Shown here piece by piece: positions 28,013 through 36,887 of a stretch of DNA of 64,000 bases (position 1 is its first letter; each line of letters starts with the position of its first letter). The notes below the pieces were generated by a model. The model was given only the letters and a program-made list of their open reading frames with translations. It was not told where the DNA came from and made no database searches. Origin of the DNA: Sulfopaludibacter sp963815475 (GTDB taxonomy: Bacteria > Acidobacteriota > Terriglobia > Bryobacterales > Bryobacteraceae); assembly GCA_963815475.1 (NCBI GenBank), contig CAWFHD010000003.1:1674001-1738000 (forward strand), in the 5' to 3' direction. Both the position numbers and the translations under genes were made by a program.

Positions 28013-29455
28013 TTACCCGCCCACGTTCTTCGGAGCAGGCTTGGAAGTCGACGTCGTCAGCTTCTCCCCGCGACCCATCTTCTCGATCTCGTTGAAGTAA
28101 ACCTTGCGGCCCTCGTCCATCGCCATATTGGACAGGATCACCGCCACCGCGTCCGCCATCCCGACTTCCAGGTTGGCGCGCGGTACTCCGCCATCCTTGC
28201 AGTTGTTGAAAAAACTCTCCAGTTCCACGTCCACCGGATTGCGCTGCTCTTCCTGCAGCATCACGCCCTTAGCGGTGAGCCAGCGGCGCGCGAACTTCAC
28301 TTCGCGATTCAGGAAGCCCTCGTTGCCTGTGAACTCCAGGTCGCTGGTCATGATGGGAATCGGCCCATTGGCGCCGCCCGATGCCACCATGGTGGCGCCG
28401 GCCACGAACGGCTTCTTCTTGTCTTCAGCCGCCGACACCGTGGTGGTCTTGGGAGGCTCCCGATACCACCAGGCGATGCAGGGATGCACGTCGTCTCCCA
28501 CCGTGATTTCGATGGTGCCCTCGGTTCCCATGATGATCTCGCCCATCTCCGGACGCGAGCCGTTGAAATACGGCAGGAACTGGTTGGTGCTGATTGACGA
28601 GTAGGTCAGCTTCTGGCCGTTCGGATATTTGTAGATCAACTGGATGTTGTCGTACACATCGCGGCCGTCCTTAAGCATGTCCAGGCTGCCCAGCCCCATC
28701 ACGAATTCCGGCTGCGATCCGAACATCCAGTCGGCGATATCCACCTGGTGCGACGTCAACTCCGCCGTCAAACCGCCCGACATGGAACGGTAGACGCGCC
28801 AGTTGGCGATGTTCTGCTCGCCGCCCGGTTTCATGGTCCACAGGCTGCTGGGCTTGTTGATCATGTTGCGGTGCCACTGGGCATGGATGTGATGCACATT
28901 TCCCAGAATGCCCTTGTCCACCATCTGCTTCACCGTCTGGTAGAACGTGCTGTAGCGCCGCTGCAGACCGGTCTGCAGGATCTGCTTGGGGTGCTCCTGC
29001 GCCAGCGCTGTCAGCGCGTGCACCTCTTCGGGTTTGAACACCAGGCATTTTTCGCAGAAGACGTGCTTGCCGGCCTGCAGTGCGTCGCGCGTCAGAGGGA
29101 AGTGCACGAACAGCGGCGTGAGCACAAACACGGCGTCGATATCTTTTTGCGCCAGCAATTCGTGATAGTCCGTGTAGGTCCGCGGGTTGTTGGCGATAGT
29201 GGTCACACCGTTCTTGAGGTGCTCCGGATTGATGTCGCACAACGCCACGCACTGCCCGTTGCTGATGTTCTTCAAATGCTTCAGCAGGTAGCTGCCGCGG
29301 CTGCCGGTGCCGATCACACCGTATCGCACCGGTTCATTGGCCGCTTTCACCGTTTGAATGGCGGGAGCGCCTTCCAGAGCCACGGCTGCCACGGCCGTTA
29401 CAGCTCCTGCGGCTTTCAATAAATCTCGGCGGGAAAGGTCGTTGTCTTGTGCCAT
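28013..29455 (-). CDS. Tat-exported Gfo/Idh/MocA family oxidoreductase
   Basis: 480 residues from ATG 29455, with GAGGTG eight bases upstream; the longer in-frame start at 29653 overlaps the divergent epimerase and lacks support. Twin-arginine signal LSRRDLLKAAGAVTAVAAVA, Rossmann domain (VRYGVIGTGSRGSYLLKHL), then AGKHVFCEKCLVFKPEEV. In canonical members this last motif is EKP; here the Pro is Cys. The C-terminal domain contains GGEQNIANWRVYRSMSGGLT and LTSHQVDIADWMFG, where His is a usual catalytic/substrate residue. Presumed periplasmic NAD(P)-dependent sugar or polyol oxidoreductase; substrate unknown. Confidence 0.9.
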   Translation of the reverse strand: MAQDNDLSRRDLLKAAGAVTAVAAVALEGAPAIQTVKAANEPVRYGVIGTGSRGSYLLKHLKNISNGQCVALCDINPEHLKNGVTTIANNPRTYTDYHELLAQKDIDAVFVLTPLFVHFPLTRDALQAGKHVFCEKCLVFKPEEVHALTALAQEHPKQILQTGLQRRYSTFYQTVKQMVDKGILGNVHHIHAQWHRNMINKPSSLWTMKPGGEQNIANWRVYRSMSGGLTAELTSHQVDIADWMFGSQPEFVMGLGSLDMLKDGRDVYDNIQLIYKYPNGQKLTYSSISTNQFLPYFNGSRPEMGEIIMGTEGTIEITVGDDVHPCIAWWYREPPKTTTVSAAEDKKKPFVAGATMVASGGANGPIPIMTSDLEFTGNEGFLNREVKFARRWLTAKGVMLQEEQRNPVDVELESFFNNCKDGGVPRANLEVGMADAVAVILSNMAMDEGRKVYFNEIEKMGRGEKLTTSTSKPAPKNVGG

Positions 29456-29516
29456 ATAGCTGCACCTCGCAAAAGGATCAATTTGTCCCGATTGTATCAT
29501 GTGGGTTGGAGCCGGA

Positions 29517-30449
29517 ATGCGTATCGTAGTGCTGGGTGGTACCGGCCTTACGGGGCCGTTCGCCGTGCGAAGCCTCGAGCGGTTGGACCATCGGGTAACG
29601 GTGTTCCATCGAGGCCTGCATGCCGCCGATTTCCCCGCCGGCGTCCGGATCATTCAGGGCGATTTCGCCACCCTGCCCGCCCAATTGCGCGAACCCGCTC
29701 CCGACGTAGTGGTGCACATGTGGGCCATGACCGCGCAAGCGGCCACTTCGTTCGTCGAGTTTTTTCGCGGCGCTGCCTGCCGCGCGGTCGTAATCTCGAG
29801 CGGCGATGTATATCGCGCTTACGGCCGCCTGCAACGCCTGGAATCGGGCGACCCCGGAGCTATTCCCATCGCCGAGGACGCGCCGCTGCGCCAAGCGCTT
29901 TATCCCTATCGGGACAAACTCGCGCCAGACAGTCCCGAGTGGATGCGGCAATACGACAAGATACTGGTTGAACGCGCCGTGTCGGCCTGCCCCGAGCTGC
30001 CGGCCACCGTCCTCCGCTATCCGGCCGTATACGGGCCCGGCGACTCGTACCATCGATTTCGCCCCTGGCTACAGCAGATGGCGGCCGGTGACGAAGTGCG
30101 TATACAACCTTCTTATGCGAATTGGCGCTGGACCCATGGATATGTAGAGAACGTGGCGGAGACGGTGGTGGCCGCGGTGGCAAACCCTGGGGCGGCGAAC
30201 TGCGTCTACAACGTGGGAGAAGCCGATACACCCACCATGGCCGCGCGGATCGAAGGCCTCGGTCGCGCGTCCGGCTGGCAAGGGCGTGTGGCGCCTGTGC
30301 CAGTGGAAGCGCCGCAACTCGACTTCGCACATCACATGGTGCTCGACACGACAAGCATTCGCCAGGAACTGGACTTTGAGGAGTCGATTAGTCCTGAAGA
30401 AGGCTTAGTCCGGACGATTGCATGGGAGTCGGATAATCCGGCTGAGTAG
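29517..30449 (+). CDS. NAD-dependent epimerase/dehydratase family protein
   Basis: 310 residues from ATG 29517 (GGAG five bases upstream). The N-terminus RIVVLGGTGLTGPFAVRSLE is the extended-SDR nucleotide-binding motif GGxGLxG. The catalytic area includes VISSGDVYRAYGRLQRLE and LRYPAVYGPGDSYHRF. The canonical Tyr-x3-Lys is not obvious at the usual place; YPYRDKL is a possible variant. Later WTHGYVENVAETVVAAV is typical of NDP-sugar epimerase/isoflavone-reductase-like members. Cytoplasmic. Divergent from the oxidoreductase with a ~60-base gap. Confidence 0.82.
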   Translation: MRIVVLGGTGLTGPFAVRSLERLDHRVTVFHRGLHAADFPAGVRIIQGDFATLPAQLREPAPDVVVHMWAMTAQAATSFVEFFRGAACRAVVISSGDVYRAYGRLQRLESGDPGAIPIAEDAPLRQALYPYRDKLAPDSPEWMRQYDKILVERAVSACPELPATVLRYPAVYGPGDSYHRFRPWLQQMAAGDEVRIQPSYANWRWTHGYVENVAETVVAAVANPGAANCVYNVGEADTPTMAARIEGLGRASGWQGRVAPVPVEAPQLDFAHHMVLDTTSIRQELDFEESISPEEGLVRTIAWESDNPAE

Positions 30450-30724
30450 TAAAACTCACCACGAAGCTCTCTTTGAGCTAAACGACCCATACCTCGCTCA
30501 ACCGAGCCGATAACATCGCTGATCAATCGGGGGAGGGAACTGTCCGAGGAAACCGTCGGAAAATCCAAAATTGGGCTGAAGTATGAAGGATTTCCCAGCT
30601 AACTGTCGAGTTTCTCTACGCCAAGCATCTGTCTCTTCAATAGCATAGACATATTGATGGCAGGACAAGTGCTGTCGGAAATATGATATTTGTACCTTAT
30701 TATCGTATTTTGGAGGCTTCGCCC
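30450..30724. other. AT-richer leader upstream of the decahaem cytochrome
   Basis: About 275 bases without a gene. It becomes AT-rich toward the 3' end and finishes with GGAGG seven bases before ATG 30725. I looked for the c-di-GMP (GEMM) riboswitch often found before OmcA-type cytochromes in other bacteria and saw no hallmark motif. Confidence 0.4.
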
Positions 30725-32749
30725 ATGAAGAAGTACCTTACCCTGGTTAGCGCGCTCCTCGCACTAGCCCTGGTTCTATTTGTCAACGCTGCTTCAGCCC
30801 AAGTCGGCACAGTGAAGCGAAGCGGAAATTACACCGCTCTGCTCAACGGTAGTACGACTTCGCTCGGCAAGACCGGCGTTGTTGCAAAAATCCAAAGCGC
30901 CGCCATTGCTAAAGACGGCACCATCACCGTCCGTGCCACGATTGTGGACTCCGACGGCATTCCCCTCGATCGTTTGGGGGTTGCTACCAAGGGCCCCGTT
31001 TCGTTGAGCTTTATCGCCGCGTACATCCCCGCAGGCCAGTCCCAATATGTGTCCTACACGACTACGGTCCTCAAGCCCACGTTGAACCTCACCGCCGCCC
31101 CGCAAACCCAGGCTGCCAACGATTCCGGCGGGACCTTCACTTCCAACGCCATTGGCGACTACACCTACACCTTCAAGACGAAGGCCCCCACCACCTTCGA
31201 TGCCACCGCGACCCACTCCATCGGCCTCTCCGCCTTCCGCAATCTGGCGGAATTCGGCACGTTCGACGAATGGGCCGAGGTTTCGAACGACGTCTTAAAT
31301 TTCGTTCCAAATGGATCGCCGGTGACAGTGACCCGCTCCGTGGTCACCACCGATGCCTGCAACCAGTGCCACGACCCGCTCATCGGCCATGGCGGATCGC
31401 GCGTCAAGGTTGAACTCTGCATCATGTGCCACACCCCCCAGACCATCAATCCGGATACGGGAATCACGCAGGACATGAAGGTCCTGATCCACAAGATCCA
31501 CATGGGATCGAGCCTGCCCAGCGTTAAGGCCGGCACGCCCTATCGGATCTGGCACCGCGGAGCCTGGTCGGACTTCTCCGCCGTGGTCTTTCCGCAGGAC
31601 GTTCGCAACTGCACCACCTGTCACACGGCGGCCGCCACGCAGGGCACTCACTATATGACCAAGCCCACCGCCGCGGCTTGCGGCTCCTGCCATGACGACG
31701 TCAACTTCGCGACCGGTCTCAATCACGTGAACCTGCCGCAGGTGGACGACAACCAGTGTCAGAACTGCCACACCTCCAAGCAGACGCTCGATTTCGATGC
31801 TTCCGTTCCCGGCGCGCACCTGATTCCCTCGAATTCCACATCTCTGCCCGGACTTGTGGTTAAGGTCCTCAGCGTCACCGGCGCAGTGCCCGGATCCTCT
31901 CCCACAGTCACGTTTAGCGTGACAGACAAATCGAACAATCCGATCGACATCACCAAGATCACGTCCATCCGCATGGTCCTGGGCGGCAACAACGTGGACT
32001 ACGGCGCCGGAACGAATGGAATGCGGGCCTCCGAAACTCCCACGGCTGCCAAGCTGACCAACGCCGGCTACGTCTACACCATGACCAACAAGATCCCCGC
32101 CGGCGCAACCGGTTCCTTCACGGTTTCCATGGAAGCCAGCAACACCGTCCAACTGCTGCCCGGTACCACCAAGCAGACTGCGGCTGTGGATGCCGCGAAG
32201 CCCGTGGAGTTCTACTTCAGCGTAGACAAGAGCGCCACCGTTGCGCGTCGCCAGGTAGTGGACTCGGCGAAATGCGCCTCCTGCCACGCCAACCTGGGCT
32301 TCGTTCACGGCGGGACCCGCGCCAACGTGCAGGAATGCGTGATCTGCCACAACCCGATCCTGGCCGACGGCACCTCCGGCCAGAGCGTCTCCCTTGCCGT
32401 GCAGATCCACAGCATCCATCGCGGCGAGAACCTGGCAAATCCGTACGTGCTGGGAACCACCAATTATCAGGAAGTCAAGTTCCCTGGCGACCTGCGCGAT
32501 TGCACTGCCTGCCACATGACTGGCACTTACCTGGTAGAGAACGTCGGAGCCAAGGCCGCGGTGGCCAGCCCCGGCGGCTTCACCAAGACCACGACCCCGA
32601 TCTCGGCTGCCTGCCAAGGCTGCCACGATGACGTAGCTACCGCCTCCCACGCTCTGGCCAACACCACGGTGCTCGGCGAGAGCTGCGCGGCGTGCCACAG
32701 CGCCGGCGAACAATTCTCCGTGGACCGCGTCCACCAGAGAATCTTCTAG
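30725..32749 (+). CDS. OmcA/MtrC-type decahaem c-type cytochrome
   Basis: 674 residues from ATG 30725 (GGAGG seven bases upstream). Sec signal peptide (KKYLTLVSALLALALVLFVN, cleavage near ASA-Q). Ten CxxCH haem sites: CNQCH, CIMCH, CTTCH, CGSCH, CQNCH, then after a ~150-residue beta-sandwich CASCH, CVICH, CTACH, CQGCH, CAACH. This is the two-pentahaem-domains-with-split-barrels layout of OmcA/MtrC outer-surface cytochromes, which pass electrons to extracellular acceptors. Unlike the Shewanella proteins it has no lipobox cysteine after the signal peptide. No MtrA/MtrB-like periplasmic cytochrome or porin gene is nearby, so its electron donor and location are open. Confidence 0.93.
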   Translation: MKKYLTLVSALLALALVLFVNAASAQVGTVKRSGNYTALLNGSTTSLGKTGVVAKIQSAAIAKDGTITVRATIVDSDGIPLDRLGVATKGPVSLSFIAAYIPAGQSQYVSYTTTVLKPTLNLTAAPQTQAANDSGGTFTSNAIGDYTYTFKTKAPTTFDATATHSIGLSAFRNLAEFGTFDEWAEVSNDVLNFVPNGSPVTVTRSVVTTDACNQCHDPLIGHGGSRVKVELCIMCHTPQTINPDTGITQDMKVLIHKIHMGSSLPSVKAGTPYRIWHRGAWSDFSAVVFPQDVRNCTTCHTAAATQGTHYMTKPTAAACGSCHDDVNFATGLNHVNLPQVDDNQCQNCHTSKQTLDFDASVPGAHLIPSNSTSLPGLVVKVLSVTGAVPGSSPTVTFSVTDKSNNPIDITKITSIRMVLGGNNVDYGAGTNGMRASETPTAAKLTNAGYVYTMTNKIPAGATGSFTVSMEASNTVQLLPGTTKQTAAVDAAKPVEFYFSVDKSATVARRQVVDSAKCASCHANLGFVHGGTRANVQECVICHNPILADGTSGQSVSLAVQIHSIHRGENLANPYVLGTTNYQEVKFPGDLRDCTACHMTGTYLVENVGAKAAVASPGGFTKTTTPISAACQGCHDDVATASHALANTTVLGESCAACHSAGEQFSVDRVHQRIF

Positions 32750-32777
32750 TCTCCCACTTCAGGCGAACGCCTCGGCA

Positions 32778-32827
32778 CAACGCTGGCATCTCACGCGAAA
32801 CTGCGTGGGCTGCCAGCGTTGTTGTTT
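32778..32827 (+). terminator. Hairpin downstream of the decahaem gene
   Basis: CAACGCTGGCA (32778-32788) pairs with TGCCAGCGTTG (32811-32821), enclosing a second small stem CACGC/GCGTG. It is followed by TTGTTT. Probable transcription terminator. Confidence 0.65.
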
Positions 32828-32831
32828 AGTG

Positions 32832-32855
32832 GAGCCGGTGGTCGGAGGCGCCGGC
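32832..32855. repeat. GC-rich palindrome, second copy
   Basis: AGCCGGTGG-TCGGAG-GCGCCGGCT, an imperfect copy of the palindrome at 27459-27482. Both lie just after a gene end and are followed by GGCGGGC-type sequence within a few bases. Confidence 0.5.
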
Positions 32856-32993
32856 TGTCTGGCGGGCGTTCTGTTCGAGATGTAGGCGGTCGGCTCCGAC
32901 ACTGCTGCGCAGGCCGCCGAATTGGTGTTAGCAGCGTCCTTATGCCACAATTGATAAATCACGCCCGTTTTTCCGGATGCGTGAGCATTTCCC

Positions 32994-34862
32994 ATGACTA
33001 CAGTTACCAGCACTCGCGCTAAGGAATTTCGTGACCAATTGTCTAGCCGTGTTATGGTCGCCGATGGCGCAATGGGCACCATGCTCTACGCCAAAGGGGT
33101 GTTCATCAATCGCTGCTTCGATGAGCTGAATCTCTCCGCCCCCGACATGGTGCGCCAGATCCATCTGGACTATGTCAAAGCCGGCGCTGAGATCATTGAG
33201 ACCAACACTTTCGGCGGCAGCCGTCCGCGCCTGGCGGCATTCGGCATGGCGGAAAAGCTCAAGGCCATCAACATGGCCGGCGTCAAACTGGCGCGCGAAG
33301 CCGCCAAGGATCACGCTTTTGTCGCAGGCGCGGTAGGTCCGCTCGGAGTGCGCATTGAGCCGCTCGGTCCCACTTCCTTCGCCGAGGCTCGCGAGGCCTT
33401 CCGCGAGCAGATTGAGGCGCTGGCCGAAGCCGGCGTGGACCTGCTCATACTGGAAACCTTCGCCAATCTGGACGAGCTACGCGAAGCCGTGTTGGCTGCA
33501 CGCGACGTGGTGGGCAACGACATGGCCATCATCGCTCAGGTGACCATCGACGATTTCGGCCATCTCCCCGGCGGCACCGACCCCGAAACTTTCACTCGCG
33601 AAATGGATGGCTGGCCCGTGGACGTCATCGGGCTCAATTGCTCCGTTGGCCCCAAAGCGACTCTCGAGACCATCGAGCAGATGATGGCCATCACCTCCAA
33701 GCCCATGAGCGCCATGCCCAATGCGGGCTTGCCCATGCGCGTGGAAGGCCGCAACATTTATCTCTGTTCGCCCGAGTATATGTCGCAGTATGCGCGCCGC
33801 ATGCTGTGGGCCGGCGTCAAGATCATCGGCGGCTGCTGCGGCACTACACCTGACCACATCAAGCTCATCCGCTCCGAGACCCGCTCGCTGCAGCCTACCA
33901 CCAAGAAACTCACTATCACGGTGGATGCTCCTGAAACCCGCGGCCAGGCGTTGGCGCCCGTTCCCGTAGCGCAGAAATCCAAGGTCGGCGCCAAGCTGGC
34001 GGAGGGCAAATTCGTCGCCTTCGTGGAGATTCTGCCGCCCCGCGGCGTCGACGCCTCGCGCGAAATCGATGGCGCCCGGCGTTGCGCCGAACATGGCATC
34101 GACGCCATCAACGTGCCCGACGGTCCGCGCGCCAGCGCCCGCATGAGCGCCCAGGTCACCTGCCAGTTGATCCAACAGGAGGCCGGCATCGAAGCCGTCA
34201 ATCACTTCTGCTGCCGCGACCGCAACATCCTCGGCATTCAGTCGGAGCTGCTGGGCACTCACAAAGTGGGCGTCCGAAACCTCATCTGCATCACCGGCGA
34301 TCCGCCCCGCATGGGGGCGTACCCCGACGCCACCGCCGTCTTTGACGTGGACGCCATCGGGTTGGTGAACATCGTCAAGAACCTGAATCACGGCCTCGAC
34401 ATCGGCGGCAACCCCATGGGGTCGCAGACCGCGCTGCTAATCGGCGTGGGCGCCAATCCGGGGGCGCTCAACATGGATGAAGAGATCCGCCGCTTCGAGT
34501 GGAAAGTGGAAGCCGGCGCCGAGTATGTGGTGACTCAGCCGGTGTTCGATCTTGACCTGCTGGAGCAGTTTCTCAAGCGAATTGAGCACGTCAAGATCCC
34601 GGTGATCTGCGGCATCTGGCCGCTCACCAGCTATCGCAATGCCGAGTTCATGGTGGGCGAACTGCGCGTGCCCGTGCCGGATGAATTCATGGAGCGGATG
34701 CGTCGCGTGGATAGCGCCGATAAGGCGCGCGACGAAGGTGTGGCCATCGCGCGCGAGATGACCGCGCGTGTCCGTCGCATGGTTCAAGGTGTACAATTAA
34801 GCGCGCCGTTCGGCCGGTATCAGATGGCGCTGGATGTGGCCGAAGCAATCGGACCCCGTTAA
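32994..34862 (+). CDS. Bifunctional homocysteine S-methyltransferase / methylenetetrahydrofolate reductase
   Basis: 622 residues. N-terminal homocysteine S-methyltransferase domain (1-~300): VMVADGAMGTMLYAKG, AGAEIIETNTFGG, and the zinc ligands in GLNCSVGP and GGCCGTTPDHIK. C-terminal MTHFR barrel (~330-622): FVEILPPRGVDASREIDGA, LLGTHKVGVRNLICITGDPP, EAGAEYVVTQPVFDLDLLEQ. It reduces methylene-THF to methyl-THF and may transfer the methyl group to homocysteine without cobalamin-dependent MetH, as in YitJ-like fusions. A methionine or SAM riboswitch was not recognised in the leader. Cytoplasmic one-carbon metabolism. Confidence 0.92.
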   Translation: MTTVTSTRAKEFRDQLSSRVMVADGAMGTMLYAKGVFINRCFDELNLSAPDMVRQIHLDYVKAGAEIIETNTFGGSRPRLAAFGMAEKLKAINMAGVKLAREAAKDHAFVAGAVGPLGVRIEPLGPTSFAEAREAFREQIEALAEAGVDLLILETFANLDELREAVLAARDVVGNDMAIIAQVTIDDFGHLPGGTDPETFTREMDGWPVDVIGLNCSVGPKATLETIEQMMAITSKPMSAMPNAGLPMRVEGRNIYLCSPEYMSQYARRMLWAGVKIIGGCCGTTPDHIKLIRSETRSLQPTTKKLTITVDAPETRGQALAPVPVAQKSKVGAKLAEGKFVAFVEILPPRGVDASREIDGARRCAEHGIDAINVPDGPRASARMSAQVTCQLIQQEAGIEAVNHFCCRDRNILGIQSELLGTHKVGVRNLICITGDPPRMGAYPDATAVFDVDAIGLVNIVKNLNHGLDIGGNPMGSQTALLIGVGANPGALNMDEEIRRFEWKVEAGAEYVVTQPVFDLDLLEQFLKRIEHVKIPVICGIWPLTSYRNAEFMVGELRVPVPDEFMERMRRVDSADKARDEGVAIAREMTARVRRMVQGVQLSAPFGRYQMALDVAEAIGPR

Positions 34863-34870
34863 TTCTTGTC

Positions 34871-35509
34871 ATGGCTACCGATCTGGTGGAGATCAATCCC
34901 GAGCAGCCCGATCCGGATGCTCTTGAACGCGCAGCGGCAGCGGTCCGCCGCGGAAAAGTGATCGCGATTCCGACGGACGCGCTCTATACCCTGGTGGCGG
35001 ATCCGTTCAACCTACGCGCCGTTACGCAGGTATTCAAAGCCAAAGGCCGCGAGACGCATCGCTCCCTCCCGGTCCTCATCCGCGACACCATGATGGCCGA
35101 AGAACTGGCTGCCGAGTTGAGCGAAACCTTCTTCGTGCTGGCCCGGCGTTTCTGGCCGGGGCCCCTGACCATGATCGTGCAGGCTTCGCCGCGGCTGCCC
35201 CTCAAGGTCACCGGGAACACAGGCCGGCTCGCGATCCGGCAATCGCGTTCGGTGGTGGCGAATCAGTTGATCGCCATGCTCAACGAGCCGCTCATTTCCA
35301 CCAGCGCCAACATTTCCGGCAGCCCCACATGCCGCAGCGGCATCGACGTTTTCGGCATGATGGACGGCCGCGTCGACCTGGTGCTGGATGGCGGCGCCTG
35401 TGCGGGCCCTGGGGCGACGACAGTGGATATCACGGAGCCAGTCTGGAAACTGATCCGCGCCGGGGCAGTGGAGGAAAAAGAGATCTCCGACTGCCTGCTG
35501 CCTTCCTGA
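34871..35509 (+). CDS. L-threonylcarbamoyladenylate synthase (Sua5/YrdC/YciO family)
   Basis: 212 residues. VIAIPTDALYTLVADPFN is the YrdC ATP/bicarbonate site (canonical PTDTVYGL, here ALYTL), followed by KAKGRETHRSLPVLI (the KxR-type motif) and LISTSANISGSPTC. Makes threonylcarbamoyl-AMP for the t6A37 modification of tRNAs; the motif drift means a YciO-like side function is possible. Starts eight bases after the methyltransferase stop, first of a tight run of plus-strand genes. Confidence 0.85.
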   Translation: MATDLVEINPEQPDPDALERAAAAVRRGKVIAIPTDALYTLVADPFNLRAVTQVFKAKGRETHRSLPVLIRDTMMAEELAAELSETFFVLARRFWPGPLTMIVQASPRLPLKVTGNTGRLAIRQSRSVVANQLIAMLNEPLISTSANISGSPTCRSGIDVFGMMDGRVDLVLDGGACAGPGATTVDITEPVWKLIRAGAVEEKEISDCLLPS

Positions 35510-35514
35510 CGCAA

Positions 35515-35883
35515 ATGAAGTACCTGCTCATCGTGGCCGGAGGCGGCGCGGGCTCGCTGCTTCGCTGGGTAGCCGGCGCCGCGATCATGGCGCGTTTCGC
35601 CGGAAGATTCCCGCTGGGCACCATGATCGTCAACGTCACCGGGTCCTTCGTCATCGGTTTGCTGATGACGCTGTTCACGGAACGCTACCAGCCTTACGCC
35701 AACCTGCGATTGCTGTTGGTGACAGGATTTCTGGGAGGCTACACCACCTTCTCCAGCTTCGAGTGGGAAACCTACTCCTCCATCCGGGGAGGCGGTTTCT
35801 GGATCGGCCTCACCAATGTAGTGGGCAGCGTCGCATTGGGGTATGCCGCCGTCTGGCTGGGAGCCTTCCTGGCGCGACGGTAA
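35515..35883 (+). CDS. crcB: Fluoride channel CrcB/Fluc
   Basis: 122 residues with four membrane helices. Family motifs: LLIVAGGGAGSLLRWVAG (GxxGxxxR), PLGTMIVNVTGSFVIGLLM (N and GSF), LLLVTGFLGGYTTFSSFEWE (GGxTTFSTF-like, with the Phe box). Dimeric fluoride efflux channel of the inner membrane. ATG 35515 lies five bases after the previous stop, so no room exists for a fluoride riboswitch directly in front. A single gene, so homodimer expected. Confidence 0.9.
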   Translation: MKYLLIVAGGGAGSLLRWVAGAAIMARFAGRFPLGTMIVNVTGSFVIGLLMTLFTERYQPYANLRLLLVTGFLGGYTTFSSFEWETYSSIRGGGFWIGLTNVVGSVALGYAAVWLGAFLARR

Positions 35884-35957
35884 TGAAGGCCGAGCGGCCT
35901 CATTGCTTCAGCCGCAATCTGCACTCATGCTAACCTTGTATTTCTACCTACATTCCC

Positions 35958-36884
35958 ATGCGAAACGTGGTCATCATCGGTTCGGGCTGCGCCGGAAATA
36001 CCGCCGCCATTTACACCGCGCGGGCGAATCTGAAACCGCTTGTAGTGAGTGGCGGCCACACAGCCGGCGGCCAACTGGCTCTTACTACGCTGGTGGAAAA
36101 TTTTCCAGGATTCCCGGAAGGCATCATGGGTCCGGATCTGGTGGAGAACATGCGGAAGCAGGCCGAGCACTTCGGCGCCGAGTACGTCCACGGCGAAGTG
36201 ATCGACACCGATTTCTCGGTTCGCCCCTTCCGTCTCAACGTCGATGGTGAATGGATCGAGACGCACACGGTGATCATTGCGTCGGGCGCATCTGCCCGCT
36301 GGATCGGCCTGGAATCGGAGTACAAGCTGATCGGACACGGTGTGAGTTCGTGCGCCACCTGCGACGGCTTCTTCTATCGCGACAAGAAGATCATGGTGGT
36401 GGGCGGCGGCGATTCCGCCATGGAGGAGGCCAACTTCCTCACCCGCTTCGGCCGCGATGTGACCCTGGTGCACCGGCGCGAAGAGTTCCGCGCTTCGAAG
36501 ATCATGCTGGATCGCGCCCGCCACAATCCCAAGATCAACTTCCTCATGAACACCGTGGTGGAAGAGGTCCACGACGCTTCGAAGGGCATTGTCACGAGCG
36601 TTCGCCTGCGCAATCTAAAGACGGGTGTGGTGTGGGAGCAAGACGTGGACGGCTTCTTCGTGGCCATTGGACACATCCCCAATACCAAAATTTTTAAAGG
36701 CCAGATCGAGACCGATCCCGACGGATATATCATTTCGAAAGGTGGAGCCCGAACCAACATCGCGGGCATCTTTCACGCCGGCGATGTGCAGGATCGCGTC
36801 TATCGCCAGGCCATTACCGCCTCGGGCGCCGGCTGTATGGCGGCCATCGAGGTCGAACGTTATCTGGAAGCGGAGGGACACTAA
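35958..36884 (+). CDS. trxB: Thioredoxin reductase
   Basis: 308 residues. FAD-binding VVIIGSGCAGNTAAIYTARA, GQLALTTLVENFPGFPEG, the redox-active CATC in VSSCATCDGFFYRD, the NADPH Rossmann motif VVGGGDSAMEEANFLTRFG followed by HRREEFRASK, and the terminal FAD site GIFHAGDVQDRVYRQAITAS. All elements of NADPH-dependent thioredoxin-disulfide reductase are present at normal length. Confidence 0.94.
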   Translation: MRNVVIIGSGCAGNTAAIYTARANLKPLVVSGGHTAGGQLALTTLVENFPGFPEGIMGPDLVENMRKQAEHFGAEYVHGEVIDTDFSVRPFRLNVDGEWIETHTVIIASGASARWIGLESEYKLIGHGVSSCATCDGFFYRDKKIMVVGGGDSAMEEANFLTRFGRDVTLVHRREEFRASKIMLDRARHNPKINFLMNTVVEEVHDASKGIVTSVRLRNLKTGVVWEQDVDGFFVAIGHIPNTKIFKGQIETDPDGYIISKGGARTNIAGIFHAGDVQDRVYRQAITASGAGCMAAIEVERYLEAEGH

Positions 36885-36887
36885 ACG

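Noticed and set aside
30450..30724. c-di-GMP (GEMM) riboswitch before the decahaem gene
   Set aside because: Searched because it is common before such cytochromes elsewhere; the conserved core motifs are not seen.
31295..32734. 479-codon minus-strand frame
   Set aside because: Lies entirely antisense to the decahaem cytochrome; high-GC shadow with His/Gly-rich sequence and no family features.
32856..32993. SAM/methionine riboswitch before the methyltransferase-MTHFR gene
   Set aside because: The leader is short and shows no conserved aptamer elements.
35510..35514. Fluoride riboswitch before crcB
   Set aside because: Only five bases separate crcB from the previous stop; no room for the aptamer.
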